DNA of 16,486 nucleotides, from contig PMCY01000284.1 in the NCBI GenBank assembly GCA_003154255.1, forward strand, positions 15,179 to 31,664. Reading direction: 5' to 3'. The notes beneath the pieces are model-generated. The model was not told the DNA's origin, did not search any database, and was given only the letters and a program-made list of their open reading frames with translations. This document shows positions 6,237 to 13,035 of the stretch, piece by piece (position 1 is the stretch's first letter; the number at the start of each line of letters is the position of its first letter). The DNA comes from Candidatus Aminicenantota bacterium. GTDB taxonomy: Bacteria; Acidobacteriota; Aminicenantia; Aminicenantales; UBA4085. A program made the position numbers and the translations under genes.

Positions 6237-8636
6237 ATGCCCCTGATCTCGTTTAGGAACGTGCGTTTTTTCAAAGGCACTCATCTGCCTCAGGCCGGGC
6301 GTCCGCCCCGTCAAGGCAAGGATGGACGGCCGGAAAAATGGCGGCGTTTCCGGGAAGGCCCGGTGCCCCTCATTCTCCTGAGCGGCGTCGTCTTGACCTT
6401 TCTGCTTTCCACGGGCCCCGCCCGGCCTCTGCCCGTGCTTCGGGAAGGACAGATCGCCACGGCCGATATCGTCGCCCCGGCCGACTTCAGCCTCGAGGAC
6501 CGCGAGACGACCGAGGCGCGCCGGAAAGACGCTGGCGCATCCGTCCTGCCGGTATATGATTTCGATTCGAACGTTCTTCCCGGCGGCATCGAGAAGACCC
6601 GCCGGTTTTTCGCCTTCGGCCGGGAAACCCTGAAAACGGTCTCCCGGGATTTCGCCCGGATCCAGAAAACCGCTTTGGACGAGTTCGGCGTCGAACTCGG
6701 CCCCAACGATTTCGCCGCCCTGGACAAGGCCGCCTATGGCACCGACCTGGAGACGGCCCTGATCAATCTGCTGGAGAAATACGAAAGCAAGGGCGTGCTC
6801 TTCTCCAAAAGCCTGTTCAACGACCGCGAAGCCGATCGCGGCTTCACGTTGACCAGGCGGGGCGAAACTAACAAAACCATGGACGTCCGGGACATCCCCG
6901 ATATCCGGGAAGCCAAGGAGAGGATCGTCGCCGACGTCAACACCCTGGAGCTGACGCCGCGCAAGAAAGGGCTCCTGATCAGCCTGGCCTTCGGAGTTCT
7001 GGCCCCGAATGTCAGCCTGGACCGGGCCGAGACCGAAGCCCGCCGGGCCAATATCCGGGCCAAGATCGATCCGGTCTTCAGCACCATCAAGAAAGGCCGG
7101 GTCCTTATCCGCAAGGGCGATGAGGCGACGGCCGATTCGATCAAGCGAATCGCCGCGATCAACGCAAGCCTGGGTCCGGACCGGAGCTGGATGGCCAACG
7201 TGGTGGGCACATTCCTCCTTTTCATTCTTTTGCTGACGACCTTATGGTTTTATCTCCAGTCGATCCATTCCTTCAAAACCGCGCTCAAGTATTTCCTGAT
7301 GATGGGACTGACCCTATCCATCGGACTGCTCTTTTACAAGCTGGGCGCGGGCCTGGCCGGCGCCTCCAGCCCGAACGCCAACTTTTTTCTCTTCCAAAAC
7401 GCCGACAGCTTCAACTTTGCCTTTCCATTTCAGTTCGGCACGATCCTCTTCGCCTTCCTGACCAGCAACACGGTCGCCCTCATCTACGCCGTGCTCAACA
7501 GCCTGCTGGCCGGTTACCTGCTCGGAGGCGATTACTTCGTCATGATCTTCAGCCTCATCGGCGGCCTGGGAGCTATTTACGGGATCAAGTATTATCGCAA
7601 AACCAAGCGCACCGCAGCCCTCAAAACCGGGCTGTTCGTCGTCGCCCCCCTCAACCTGTTCGTCATCCACACGTTCCATCTCATCCGCAGCCTCGGCGGC
7701 GAATCCGGCCTGCTGGCTTCCCAGGTCATCATGGGGCTTCTCGGCGGCATCCTCAGCGCGGCCCTGGCCTTCGTCCTGCTGCCCATCTATGAAAACGTCT
7801 TCCGCTTCCTGACCCAGTCGAAACTTCTGGAACTGACCAATTCCGAATCGCCCCTCTTCCGTCAATTGGCGCTTCAGGCGCCTGGCTCCTATCACCATTC
7901 GCTGGTCGTTTCATCCATGGCCGAGAAGGCGGCCGAAGACATCAAGCTCGATCCGCTGCTGGTCAAAGCCGGGGCCCTCTATCACGACATCGGCAAGATC
8001 AAGATGCCCGAGTATTTCATCGAGAACAAGGACAAGAAGTTCGACATCCACAAGGATCTGACGCCCAGCATGAGCGCGCTGGTCATCGTCAACCACGTCA
8101 AGGAGGGCGTCGAGCTGGCCCGTAAAGAACGCCTGCCCGAGGAGATCCAGGCTATCATCGAGCAGCATCACGGCAGCTCCCTGGTCCGCTATTTCTATCT
8201 CAAGGCCAAGGAAAAGTACGATCCCGAAATGCATAAGGTCGGCGAGGAGACCTTCCGCTACCAGGGCCCCTCGCCCCAGAGCAAAGAGGCCGCCCTGGTC
8301 ATGCTGGCCGATTCGGTCGAGGCCGCCTCGCGCAGCCTGCGCTCCCACAAGGAAGAGCATTTAAAGCGGGTCATCCGCGATATTTTCGACAACTATCTCC
8401 AGGACGGACAGCTGGACGACTGCAACTTCTCGCTCAAAGAGCTGCGCACGATCGCCGCCTCCTTTCTGGCCACCCTGCGCAAGGTCTACCAGCCGCGTGT
8501 CGAATACCCCGGCTTCGACTTTGAAATGAAAAAAAAGAAAAAATCCGAATTGCCCTCCCCGCCGAAAAACGGGAACGGCGGCTGGACCGAAAACCATGAT
8601 CGAGATTCTGAACCTTCAAAAGACCAGACGGATTGA
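6237..8636 (+). CDS. pgpH: 7TM receptor-HD phosphohydrolase, probable c-di-AMP phosphodiesterase PgpH
   Basis: A 799-residue membrane enzyme of the 7TMR-HDED/HD (YqfF/PgpH) family, whose studied members hydrolyse c-di-AMP. Layout: a basic N-terminus, one membrane helix at about 43-60, a large extracytoplasmic HDED-type domain (about 65-315), a multi-pass membrane block (about 319-520), then a cytoplasmic HD domain. Catalytic metal ligands are visible at H553/H554 (GSYHHSLVV), H583-D584 (LYHDIGKIKMPEYF) and the later QHHGSS segment. The C-terminal tail is Lys-rich and hydrophilic. The ATG at 6237 has only a weak AGGA 15 nt upstream, so coupling to phoH translation is plausible. Its 3' end overlaps ybeY by 41 nt. 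The c-di-AMP role comes from family knowledge; no cyclase gene is in the window. Confidence 0.92.
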   Translation: MPLISFRNVRFFKGTHLPQAGRPPRQGKDGRPEKWRRFREGPVPLILLSGVVLTFLLSTGPARPLPVLREGQIATADIVAPADFSLEDRETTEARRKDAGASVLPVYDFDSNVLPGGIEKTRRFFAFGRETLKTVSRDFARIQKTALDEFGVELGPNDFAALDKAAYGTDLETALINLLEKYESKGVLFSKSLFNDREADRGFTLTRRGETNKTMDVRDIPDIREAKERIVADVNTLELTPRKKGLLISLAFGVLAPNVSLDRAETEARRANIRAKIDPVFSTIKKGRVLIRKGDEATADSIKRIAAINASLGPDRSWMANVVGTFLLFILLLTTLWFYLQSIHSFKTALKYFLMMGLTLSIGLLFYKLGAGLAGASSPNANFFLFQNADSFNFAFPFQFGTILFAFLTSNTVALIYAVLNSLLAGYLLGGDYFVMIFSLIGGLGAIYGIKYYRKTKRTAALKTGLFVVAPLNLFVIHTFHLIRSLGGESGLLASQVIMGLLGGILSAALAFVLLPIYENVFRFLTQSKLLELTNSESPLFRQLALQAPGSYHHSLVVSSMAEKAAEDIKLDPLLVKAGALYHDIGKIKMPEYFIENKDKKFDIHKDLTPSMSALVIVNHVKEGVELARKERLPEEIQAIIEQHHGSSLVRYFYLKAKEKYDPEMHKVGEETFRYQGPSPQSKEAALVMLADSVEAASRSLRSHKEEHLKRVIRDIFDNYLQDGQLDDCNFSLKELRTIAASFLATLRKVYQPRVEYPGFDFEMKKKKKSELPSPPKNGNGGWTENHDRDSEPSKDQTD

Positions 8637-9018
8637 GCGCATCCGCTTTGAGCGCCTGCTTCGGACGCTCATCCGCCGCTACCACGTACGCCGGGCGGAG
8701 GTGACGCTCAGCTTCGTCGGCGACGCCGCCATCCGCCGCCTCAATCGGAAATTCCGCAAAAAGAACGCGCCCACCGACGTTCTGAGCTTTCCCATCATGA
8801 AGAAAGGCCCCGACGGGCATTTTCATCTCGGGGACATCATCATCGCCGTGCCGCGGGCGGCGGCCCAGGCCAAGGACCTCGGCCACAGCCTGCGTTTCGA
8901 GCTGCAATTCCTGACCATTCACGGCTTCCTCCACCTGCTCGGTTTCGAGCATTTCCGCGGCCACGAAGCGGAAGAGGCCCGGCTCGTCGCCGAATTGCTC
9001 GAGGGAAAGGCCCGCTGA
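8596..9018 (+). CDS. ybeY: Endoribonuclease / rRNA maturation factor YbeY
   Basis: A 140-residue zinc metalloprotein that acts in 16S rRNA 3'-end maturation and ribosome quality control. The diagnostic zinc motif is HGFLHLLGFEH with H109, H113 and H119. It is preceded by the family segment RKFRKKNAPTDVLSFP (about 51-66), which includes the conserved basic patch, and LGDIIIAVP at 78-86. The N-terminus MIEILNLQKT matches the usual family start, which supports the ATG at 8596 even though it lies 41 nt inside pgpH. That overlap implies tight translational coupling. The next gene starts 3 bp after its stop. Length is near the short end for the family but no motif is missing. Confidence 0.95.
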   Translation: MIEILNLQKTRRIERIRFERLLRTLIRRYHVRRAEVTLSFVGDAAIRRLNRKFRKKNAPTDVLSFPIMKKGPDGHFHLGDIIIAVPRAAAQAKDLGHSLRFELQFLTIHGFLHLLGFEHFRGHEAEEARLVAELLEGKAR

Positions 9019-9021
9019 AGG

Positions 9022-10278
9022 ATGCGCTACAACGACGTTTCGACGTGGATCGGCCTGGCTCTGAGCTTTCTGGCCGGGTTCGGCTTCTCCCTGTTCCATA
9101 TCGCCCTATCCGGCCTGTCCAAGATCGCCCTGAACCGCCACCTCGAGGAAAAAGGGTTCAAGGATCGTCCCCATCTCCTGGCTCGCTATGAAGAGATCAA
9201 GATCGCGGTCGATGTGTGGCGGGTGCTGTTCGTCCTGACCTTCTTTATCTACGCTTTCCTCGGCGACCCGGGCTTGCGGTTCCGGCCCCTCGTCCTGCTC
9301 GCCGCCGCCGTGGCCGGCTACGCCGTCGTCTTCGATGCGCTGCCCCGCCTGCTCGACGGCCTTTTCCGGGAGCACATCCTGGCGGTTTTTCTGCCCGCCT
9401 ATCGCCTGATCCTCGTCATCTCCTTCCCCGTTCTGCTGCTTTTTCATTGGCTGGTCCGGCGGGAGGAAACGGAGGAAGCGGAGGAGGAAGGCCGGGAGGC
9501 TTCGGACGAGGAAATCGACACCTTCATCGACGAAGCCCAGGAGGAGGGCATCATCGAGAAGGGCGAGGACGAGCTGCTGCGCAGCGTCGTTGAGTTTGGC
9601 GACACCGTCGTCCGCGAAATCATGACCCCCCGCGTGGACACCGTCTGCATCCGCCGCGACTCCACCCTGCAGAAGATGCGCAACCTGATCATCGCCGAGA
9701 AGTATTCGCGCATCCCCGTCTATAAGGACCGCATCGACAACATCGACGGCATCGTCATGGCCAAGGACCTTCTCCCCTTCGGCGAACGCGAACACGACGG
9801 CGATCCCATCGAACCGCTGATCCGGCCGGCCGAATTCGTCCCCGAATCCATGATGGTCTCCGACCTGCTGAAGCTCTTCAAGCGGGTCAAGCAGAAAATG
9901 GCCATTGTCGTGGATGAGCACGGCAGCGTGATCGGCCTGGTGACGATGGAGGACGTCATGGAGGAGCTCGTCGGCGAGATCCAGGACGAATACGACGCCG
10001 AGGAGGCCCAGATCGTCCAAAACGGCCCCGACGACTACACCATCCACGGCGAGGTTAAGGTGGAGGAGATCGAGGATCTCTTTGGTTGCGAATTAGCGGA
10101 TGACGATTACATCACGGCCAGCGGGTTGGTGGCTCACGCGCTCGCCCGCCTGCCCCTACGCAACGAGACGGCGATCCTGCGGGGGCTGGCTTTTGAAATT
10201 CTGGAAGTGGACCCCAAGCGGATCAAGAAAATGCGCGTCCGCCGGGCGCCCGAGATCCCGTCCGAAACCCCCAAGTAG
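9022..10278 (+). CDS. CorC/HlyC-type CNNM-family membrane protein with CBS pair
   Basis: A 418-residue integral membrane protein of the hemolysin-C/CorC (CNNM-like) family, proposed to export Mg2+ or other divalent cations or to assist such transport. Hydrophobic segments at about 8-28, 66-82, 88-106 and 117-145 form the membrane domain. An acidic linker (EETEEAEEEG) follows. Two CBS domains span about 200-322 (VREIMTPRVD, SRIPVYKDRIDNIDGIV, MAIVVDEHGSVIGLVTMEDV), and a CorC/HlyC C-terminal domain covers about 335-412 (YTIHGEVKVEEIEDLFG). The membrane domain is weakly conserved, with no obvious textbook DUF21 wording, so transport activity is less certain than the CBS-CorC part. AGGGAAAGG lies about 11 nt before the ATG. 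A phoH-ybeY-corC-era order is common in bacteria. Confidence 0.9.
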   Translation: MRYNDVSTWIGLALSFLAGFGFSLFHIALSGLSKIALNRHLEEKGFKDRPHLLARYEEIKIAVDVWRVLFVLTFFIYAFLGDPGLRFRPLVLLAAAVAGYAVVFDALPRLLDGLFREHILAVFLPAYRLILVISFPVLLLFHWLVRREETEEAEEEGREASDEEIDTFIDEAQEEGIIEKGEDELLRSVVEFGDTVVREIMTPRVDTVCIRRDSTLQKMRNLIIAEKYSRIPVYKDRIDNIDGIVMAKDLLPFGEREHDGDPIEPLIRPAEFVPESMMVSDLLKLFKRVKQKMAIVVDEHGSVIGLVTMEDVMEELVGEIQDEYDAEEAQIVQNGPDDYTIHGEVKVEEIEDLFGCELADDDYITASGLVAHALARLPLRNETAILRGLAFEILEVDPKRIKKMRVRRAPEIPSETPK

Positions 10279-10291
10279 CGAAAGGATTCTC

Positions 10292-11494
10292 ATGACCGAA
10301 ACGACCAAAACAACCAAGAAAAAAGCCGCCCCTAAGAAAGCCGCTCCTAAGAAAACCGCGGCCAAAAAAACGGCTCCCGAAAAGGCGGATGCAAAGAAGG
10401 CCATCCCCCGGAAGGCTTCGATTAAAACGGCCACCGCGGAAATCCCAACGACCCGGGTGGGCTATGTTGCCCTGATCGGGCGGCCCAACGTCGGCAAATC
10501 AACACTGCTCAACCGGATCATCGGGCAAAAAATCAGCATCATCTCCAACAAGCCCCAGACCACGAGGATCAGCATCCTGGGCATCCATACGACGGACAAG
10601 GGCCAGATCATCTTTATCGACAACCCGGGGATCCACAAACCCCTTCACGGCCTGAACAGGCGGATGATGAATTTCGTCTTTGCCTCGCTGGAGACGGCGG
10701 ATCTGGTCTGCTTGATGATCGACGCCACGGAAAAGTTCGGTCACGGCGACGAGTTCGTTCTGGAAACCCTGAAAAAGGTGACCAAGCCGCTCTTTCTCCT
10801 GATCAACAAAGTGGACGTCGTCAAAAAGGAAAACATCCTCCTTCTCATCGACCGCTATAAAGAATTGCTGCCGTTCAAGGAGATCATCCCCATGTCGGCG
10901 GTCACGGGCGTCAACGTTGACGTCTATGAAAAGCTTGTCTACGAACACCTGCCGGCAGGGCCGAAGCTGTATACGGACGAGGACGTCACCGACCAATCCC
11001 AGCGCTTCCTGCTGGCCGAGATCATTCGGGAGAAGCTCCTGGCCCATGTTGAACAGGAGCTGCCCTGGGTGACCGCGGTCTACATCGATTCGATCGAGAA
11101 GCGCGAGCCCGGAGACAATCGCCGCGCCGAGGAAGGCGACGAAAGGGAAGCTGAGGAGGAAGGGGGCGACCCGAGCCAGCTGGCCATTCCCGCGGGGCCC
11201 GGAGAAAAAATCAAAAAGGCGGCCCCGCAGTACATCATCCCCAAGGCCGAGCGGCGCGAACAACGCCCCTTAACCATCATCAAGGCTTCGATCTTCGTCG
11301 AGCGCGACAACCACCGCAAGATCATCATCGGCCGCCATGGCCAGACCATCAAGATCATCGGCATCGAGGCCCGCCGGGAGATTCAGGAAATCCTCGATTC
11401 CCACGTCTACCTGGATCTGCACGTCAAAGTCCGGGAACGCTGGCGCGATTCGGCGGACGTCCTGGATCTCATCGAAGGCCAGAAGGAAATGTAA
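10292..11494 (+). CDS. era: GTPase Era with basic N-terminal tail and charged insertion before the KH core
   Basis: A 400-residue GTPase that binds the 3' end of 16S rRNA and assists 30S assembly. G motifs: G1 GRPNVGKS (63-70), G2 PQTTR (88-92), G3 DNPG (110-113), G4 NKVD (172-175), G5 around MSAVTG (201-206). The KH core has IIIGRHGQTIKIIG at 344-357, with GRHG as the GxxG loop. Usual Era proteins are near 300 residues. The excess here comes from a Lys/Ala/Pro-rich tail (about 1-54, repeats of AAPKK type) and a charged, low-complexity insertion (about 271-326) between VYIDSIEK and LTIIKASIFVERD. The ATG at 10292 has AAAGGA at a 5-nt spacing, so a longer reading from 10100 inside the CorC gene is rejected. 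The tail codons belong to the real gene. Confidence 0.95.
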   Translation: MTETTKTTKKKAAPKKAAPKKTAAKKTAPEKADAKKAIPRKASIKTATAEIPTTRVGYVALIGRPNVGKSTLLNRIIGQKISIISNKPQTTRISILGIHTTDKGQIIFIDNPGIHKPLHGLNRRMMNFVFASLETADLVCLMIDATEKFGHGDEFVLETLKKVTKPLFLLINKVDVVKKENILLLIDRYKELLPFKEIIPMSAVTGVNVDVYEKLVYEHLPAGPKLYTDEDVTDQSQRFLLAEIIREKLLAHVEQELPWVTAVYIDSIEKREPGDNRRAEEGDEREAEEEGGDPSQLAIPAGPGEKIKKAAPQYIIPKAERREQRPLTIIKASIFVERDNHRKIIIGRHGQTIKIIGIEARREIQEILDSHVYLDLHVKVRERWRDSADVLDLIEGQKEM

Positions 11495-11495
11495 A

Positions 11496-11521
11496 ACGGG
11501 GAGCGCCGAAGCGCCCCCCGT
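11496..11521. terminator. Bidirectional intrinsic terminator between era and the phospholipase gene
   Basis: ACGGGG, one mismatch, then GCGC pairs with GCGC and CCCCGT around a 4-nt loop. Read on the minus strand the loop is C(UUCG)G, a very stable tetraloop, and it is followed by GTTTTAC, so it works best for the minus-strand phospholipase gene that stops 20 bp away at 11541. On the plus strand it starts 1 base after the era stop but has only a TTCTT tail. Confidence 0.75.
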
Positions 11522-11540
11522 TCTTGCCGCGGACGGCCGA

Positions 11541-12497
11541 TCAGTTCAAGTGTTTTCTAAGTTCGCGCTTGACCATCTCGGCGGTGGCCAGGACCTCGGT
11601 CATGTAGTCGCCCTGGCAGATCTGAAAAGAAAGATCCAGCGCGCTGGAGATGAGCGCCCCCAGGGTGGCGTCGTCCGGAACCGGGATCCCGTAGGAGCCC
11701 AGGAACGAGGCAGCCAGGGATTTGTACATCTCGATAATATTGGCGATGAGCGTCTCGTCATCCCCTTCCAGGAGATGGCCGTAGGCGATGACGCCACTGC
11801 GGAAATCGGCCTCCGCGGCTCGGATGAACCGCTCGGCCTTCTTCCTGTTCATCGGGGCCGACGTTGTCCGGGAAAAATCGGCCAAGTTGTCGGCATAAGC
11901 GCGGACCAGGAGATCGGCCGCTTCGGGCCGGGGCATCCGGGCCAGCTCGACGAGCCTGCGGCCGACGCTCGAATCGACATGTTTGAGGATGATGTCGCCC
12001 GCCGCTTCGACGATGTCGTGGCAGATCTCGAGGGCCATGTCGGGAACGCTCCCGACCAAGGCTGCGTAGCCGGGATCCTTCATCAGCAGGGAATTCAAGA
12101 GCTTGGCCTTGGTGATGACATACCCCTCGTTAGGGAGGAGCGTCAGCGATCGCGTATGGGCGGTCATGTCCGCACCCCAGGAATTATTGTGGCTGACGAA
12201 ACCCATGGCCGCGCTCCTCTCCGCCCCGAAGCGGGCGACGTTCCAGACCTTCATGGCATGGAAATGAGTCTGGTCGTAGAGGAAGTCCCGGTAAAAATAG
12301 CCCGGCTCCGTGAACATGTAATTGAACACATCCGGAGCGGTCGCACCATACATCGCTTCGACGGTTTTCGGTCCGCCGCCCTTCTTGACCAGTTCGGCAA
12401 TGAAGGCATGCGTGCCCCTCTCCCAGCCGAACACCGAAGGCGCGAGGACTAAACCCAACATCAGAACCCCGAAGAACCCGATCATTACTTTTTTCAT
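11541..12497 (-). CDS. Secreted zinc-dependent phospholipase C-like protein
   Basis: A 318-residue exported protein. MKK followed by a hydrophobic core and APSVFG is a signal peptide, with cleavage predicted after G24. The mature protein would begin WERGTH. In the zinc-dependent phospholipase C / S1-P1 group the mature N-terminal tryptophan is itself a zinc ligand, which fits W25 and H30 here. Other likely ligands are D56 (GATAPDVFNY), H78/H80 (THFHAMKVW), H103-D110-H114 (SHNNSWGADMTAH) and H160/E164 (CHDIVEAAGD). The spacing of H103-D110-H114 differs from the classical H-x3-D pattern, so substrate and activity are uncertain. The ATG at 12497 was chosen because AGGAGG precedes it and the signal peptide starts there; longer in-frame readings to 12752 would run into the tRNA. 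It is convergent with era and appears to be monocistronic. Confidence 0.7.
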   Translation of the reverse strand: MKKVMIGFFGVLMLGLVLAPSVFGWERGTHAFIAELVKKGGGPKTVEAMYGATAPDVFNYMFTEPGYFYRDFLYDQTHFHAMKVWNVARFGAERSAAMGFVSHNNSWGADMTAHTRSLTLLPNEGYVITKAKLLNSLLMKDPGYAALVGSVPDMALEICHDIVEAAGDIILKHVDSSVGRRLVELARMPRPEAADLLVRAYADNLADFSRTTSAPMNRKKAERFIRAAEADFRSGVIAYGHLLEGDDETLIANIIEMYKSLAASFLGSYGIPVPDDATLGALISSALDLSFQICQGDYMTEVLATAEMVKRELRKHLN

Positions 12498-12527
12498 TTG
12501 CTCCTCCTTTCGAGCATCTTCGCAACC

Positions 12528-12559
12528 AAGATAGCGCGGCCGGAGGAGCGAGATGTCAA
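12528..12559 (-). promoter_or_regulatory. Possible promoter of the phospholipase gene
   Basis: Minus-strand TTGACA (12554-12559) and TATCTT (12528-12533) are separated by 20 nt, which is longer than ideal; shifting the -10 by one base gives 19. The -35 overlaps a perfect 14-bp palindrome (12556-12569). The location, about 30-60 bp before the AGGAGG-led start codon, is suitable. Confidence 0.35.
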
Positions 12560-12569
12560 GAATTCTTGA
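12556..12569. promoter_or_regulatory. Perfect 14-bp palindrome, candidate operator
   Basis: TCAAGAATTCTTGA is its own reverse complement and overlaps the -35 box proposed for the phospholipase gene. A second short palindrome, AAGATCTT, lies directly beside it (12569-12576). A dimeric repressor or activator site is a reasonable reading, but no regulator gene is adjacent. Confidence 0.35.
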
Positions 12570-12642
12570 AGATCTTGCAAATAATCGGTGAAGAAACGGA
12601 TTTGTGGCCAAGGATGCGGGGGCGCCCGCAAGGCCGGTCTTA

Positions 12643-12671
12643 TTGACTTTCAGACCCCCCCATGCGAAAAT
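12643..12671 (+). promoter_or_regulatory. Possible tRNA-His promoter
   Basis: TTGACT at 12643-12648 and GAAAAT at 12666-12671 are 17 nt apart, followed by a GC-rich discriminator (CGGGCTCCG) of the kind common before stable-RNA genes. The predicted start near 12678 is about 16 nt before the tRNA. The -10 matches consensus at only four of six positions. Confidence 0.4.
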
Positions 12672-12693
12672 CGGGCTCCGTTTTCCCCCTGTT

Positions 12694-12770
12694 GGTGGGT
12701 GTAGCTCAATGGTTAGAGCATCGGACTGTGGATCCGAAGGCTGGGGGTTCAAGTCCCCTCACCCACCCCA
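12694..12770 (+). tRNA. tRNA-His (anticodon GTG)
   Basis: A full cloverleaf can be drawn. The acceptor stem is GTGGGTG (12695-12701) with CACCCAC (12760-12766). The D arm is GCTC/GAGC, and the anticodon stem TCGGA/TCCGA encloses the loop CTGTGGA with GTG at 12728-12730. The T arm is GGGGG-TTCAAGT-CCCCT. The extra G at 12694 pairs with discriminator C at 12767, the histidine-specific G-1:C73 identity pair, and CCA is encoded at 12768-12770. It reads on the plus strand, divergent from the phospholipase gene. No strong terminator follows. Confidence 0.97.
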
Positions 12771-13035
12771 CTTTTGAGTTTGCCCCATTTCGAAGAGTAT
12801 GTCGAACGGCTTATTCCAATAAATTCTTGTAGTTACACCCTTCAGTTCGCAGTTCGATACCAGGATTTTCATGATTCTTTTGATCTGCTCCGCGAATCTG
12901 GGTCGAATCGGGTGGATAGAGTTTTTTCTAGAAAACTCACATTATGGATGGACCATTTTTAAGGGATGAGGTCCGCGGGTCAACCTCTGACGTGACGGGC
13001 CAGATTCCTATGCATATACCGTTCTCTTTTGAATT
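12771..13035. other. AT-richer intergenic stretch without a convincing gene
   Basis: This tract after tRNA-His is visibly lower in GC than the genes around it. A 62-codon frame from TTG at 12774 to 12962 has no ribosome site and no recognisable domain, so I do not call it. A 7-bp AT-rich hairpin (GAGTTTT 12919-12925 with AAAACTC 12932-12938), a weak 5-bp hairpin (12968-12987) and a CAGTTCG tandem pair (12843-12856) are present. No copy of the tRNA 3' end is seen, so nothing supports a prophage attachment site. Confidence 0.5.

Noticed and set aside
10100..10291. An N-terminal extension of Era into the CorC gene
   Set aside because: That part is an out-of-frame reading of CorC codons; a good ribosome site precedes the ATG at 10292.
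12615..12630. Hairpin TGCGGG/CCCGCA upstream of tRNA-His
   Set aside because: A 6-bp GC-rich stem is common by chance in this composition and there is no U-tail or other support for a function.
12774..12962. A 62-codon frame after tRNA-His
   Set aside because: TTG start, no ribosome site, no known domain, and composition typical of intergenic DNA.
12968..12987. Hairpin GAGGT/ACCTC as terminator of the kinase gene
   Set aside because: The stem is only 5 bp with a 10-nt loop and no T-run follows on the minus strand.
12694..13035. tRNA-His as an integration site for a mobile element
   Set aside because: No integrase and no second copy of the tRNA 3' end anywhere in the window.
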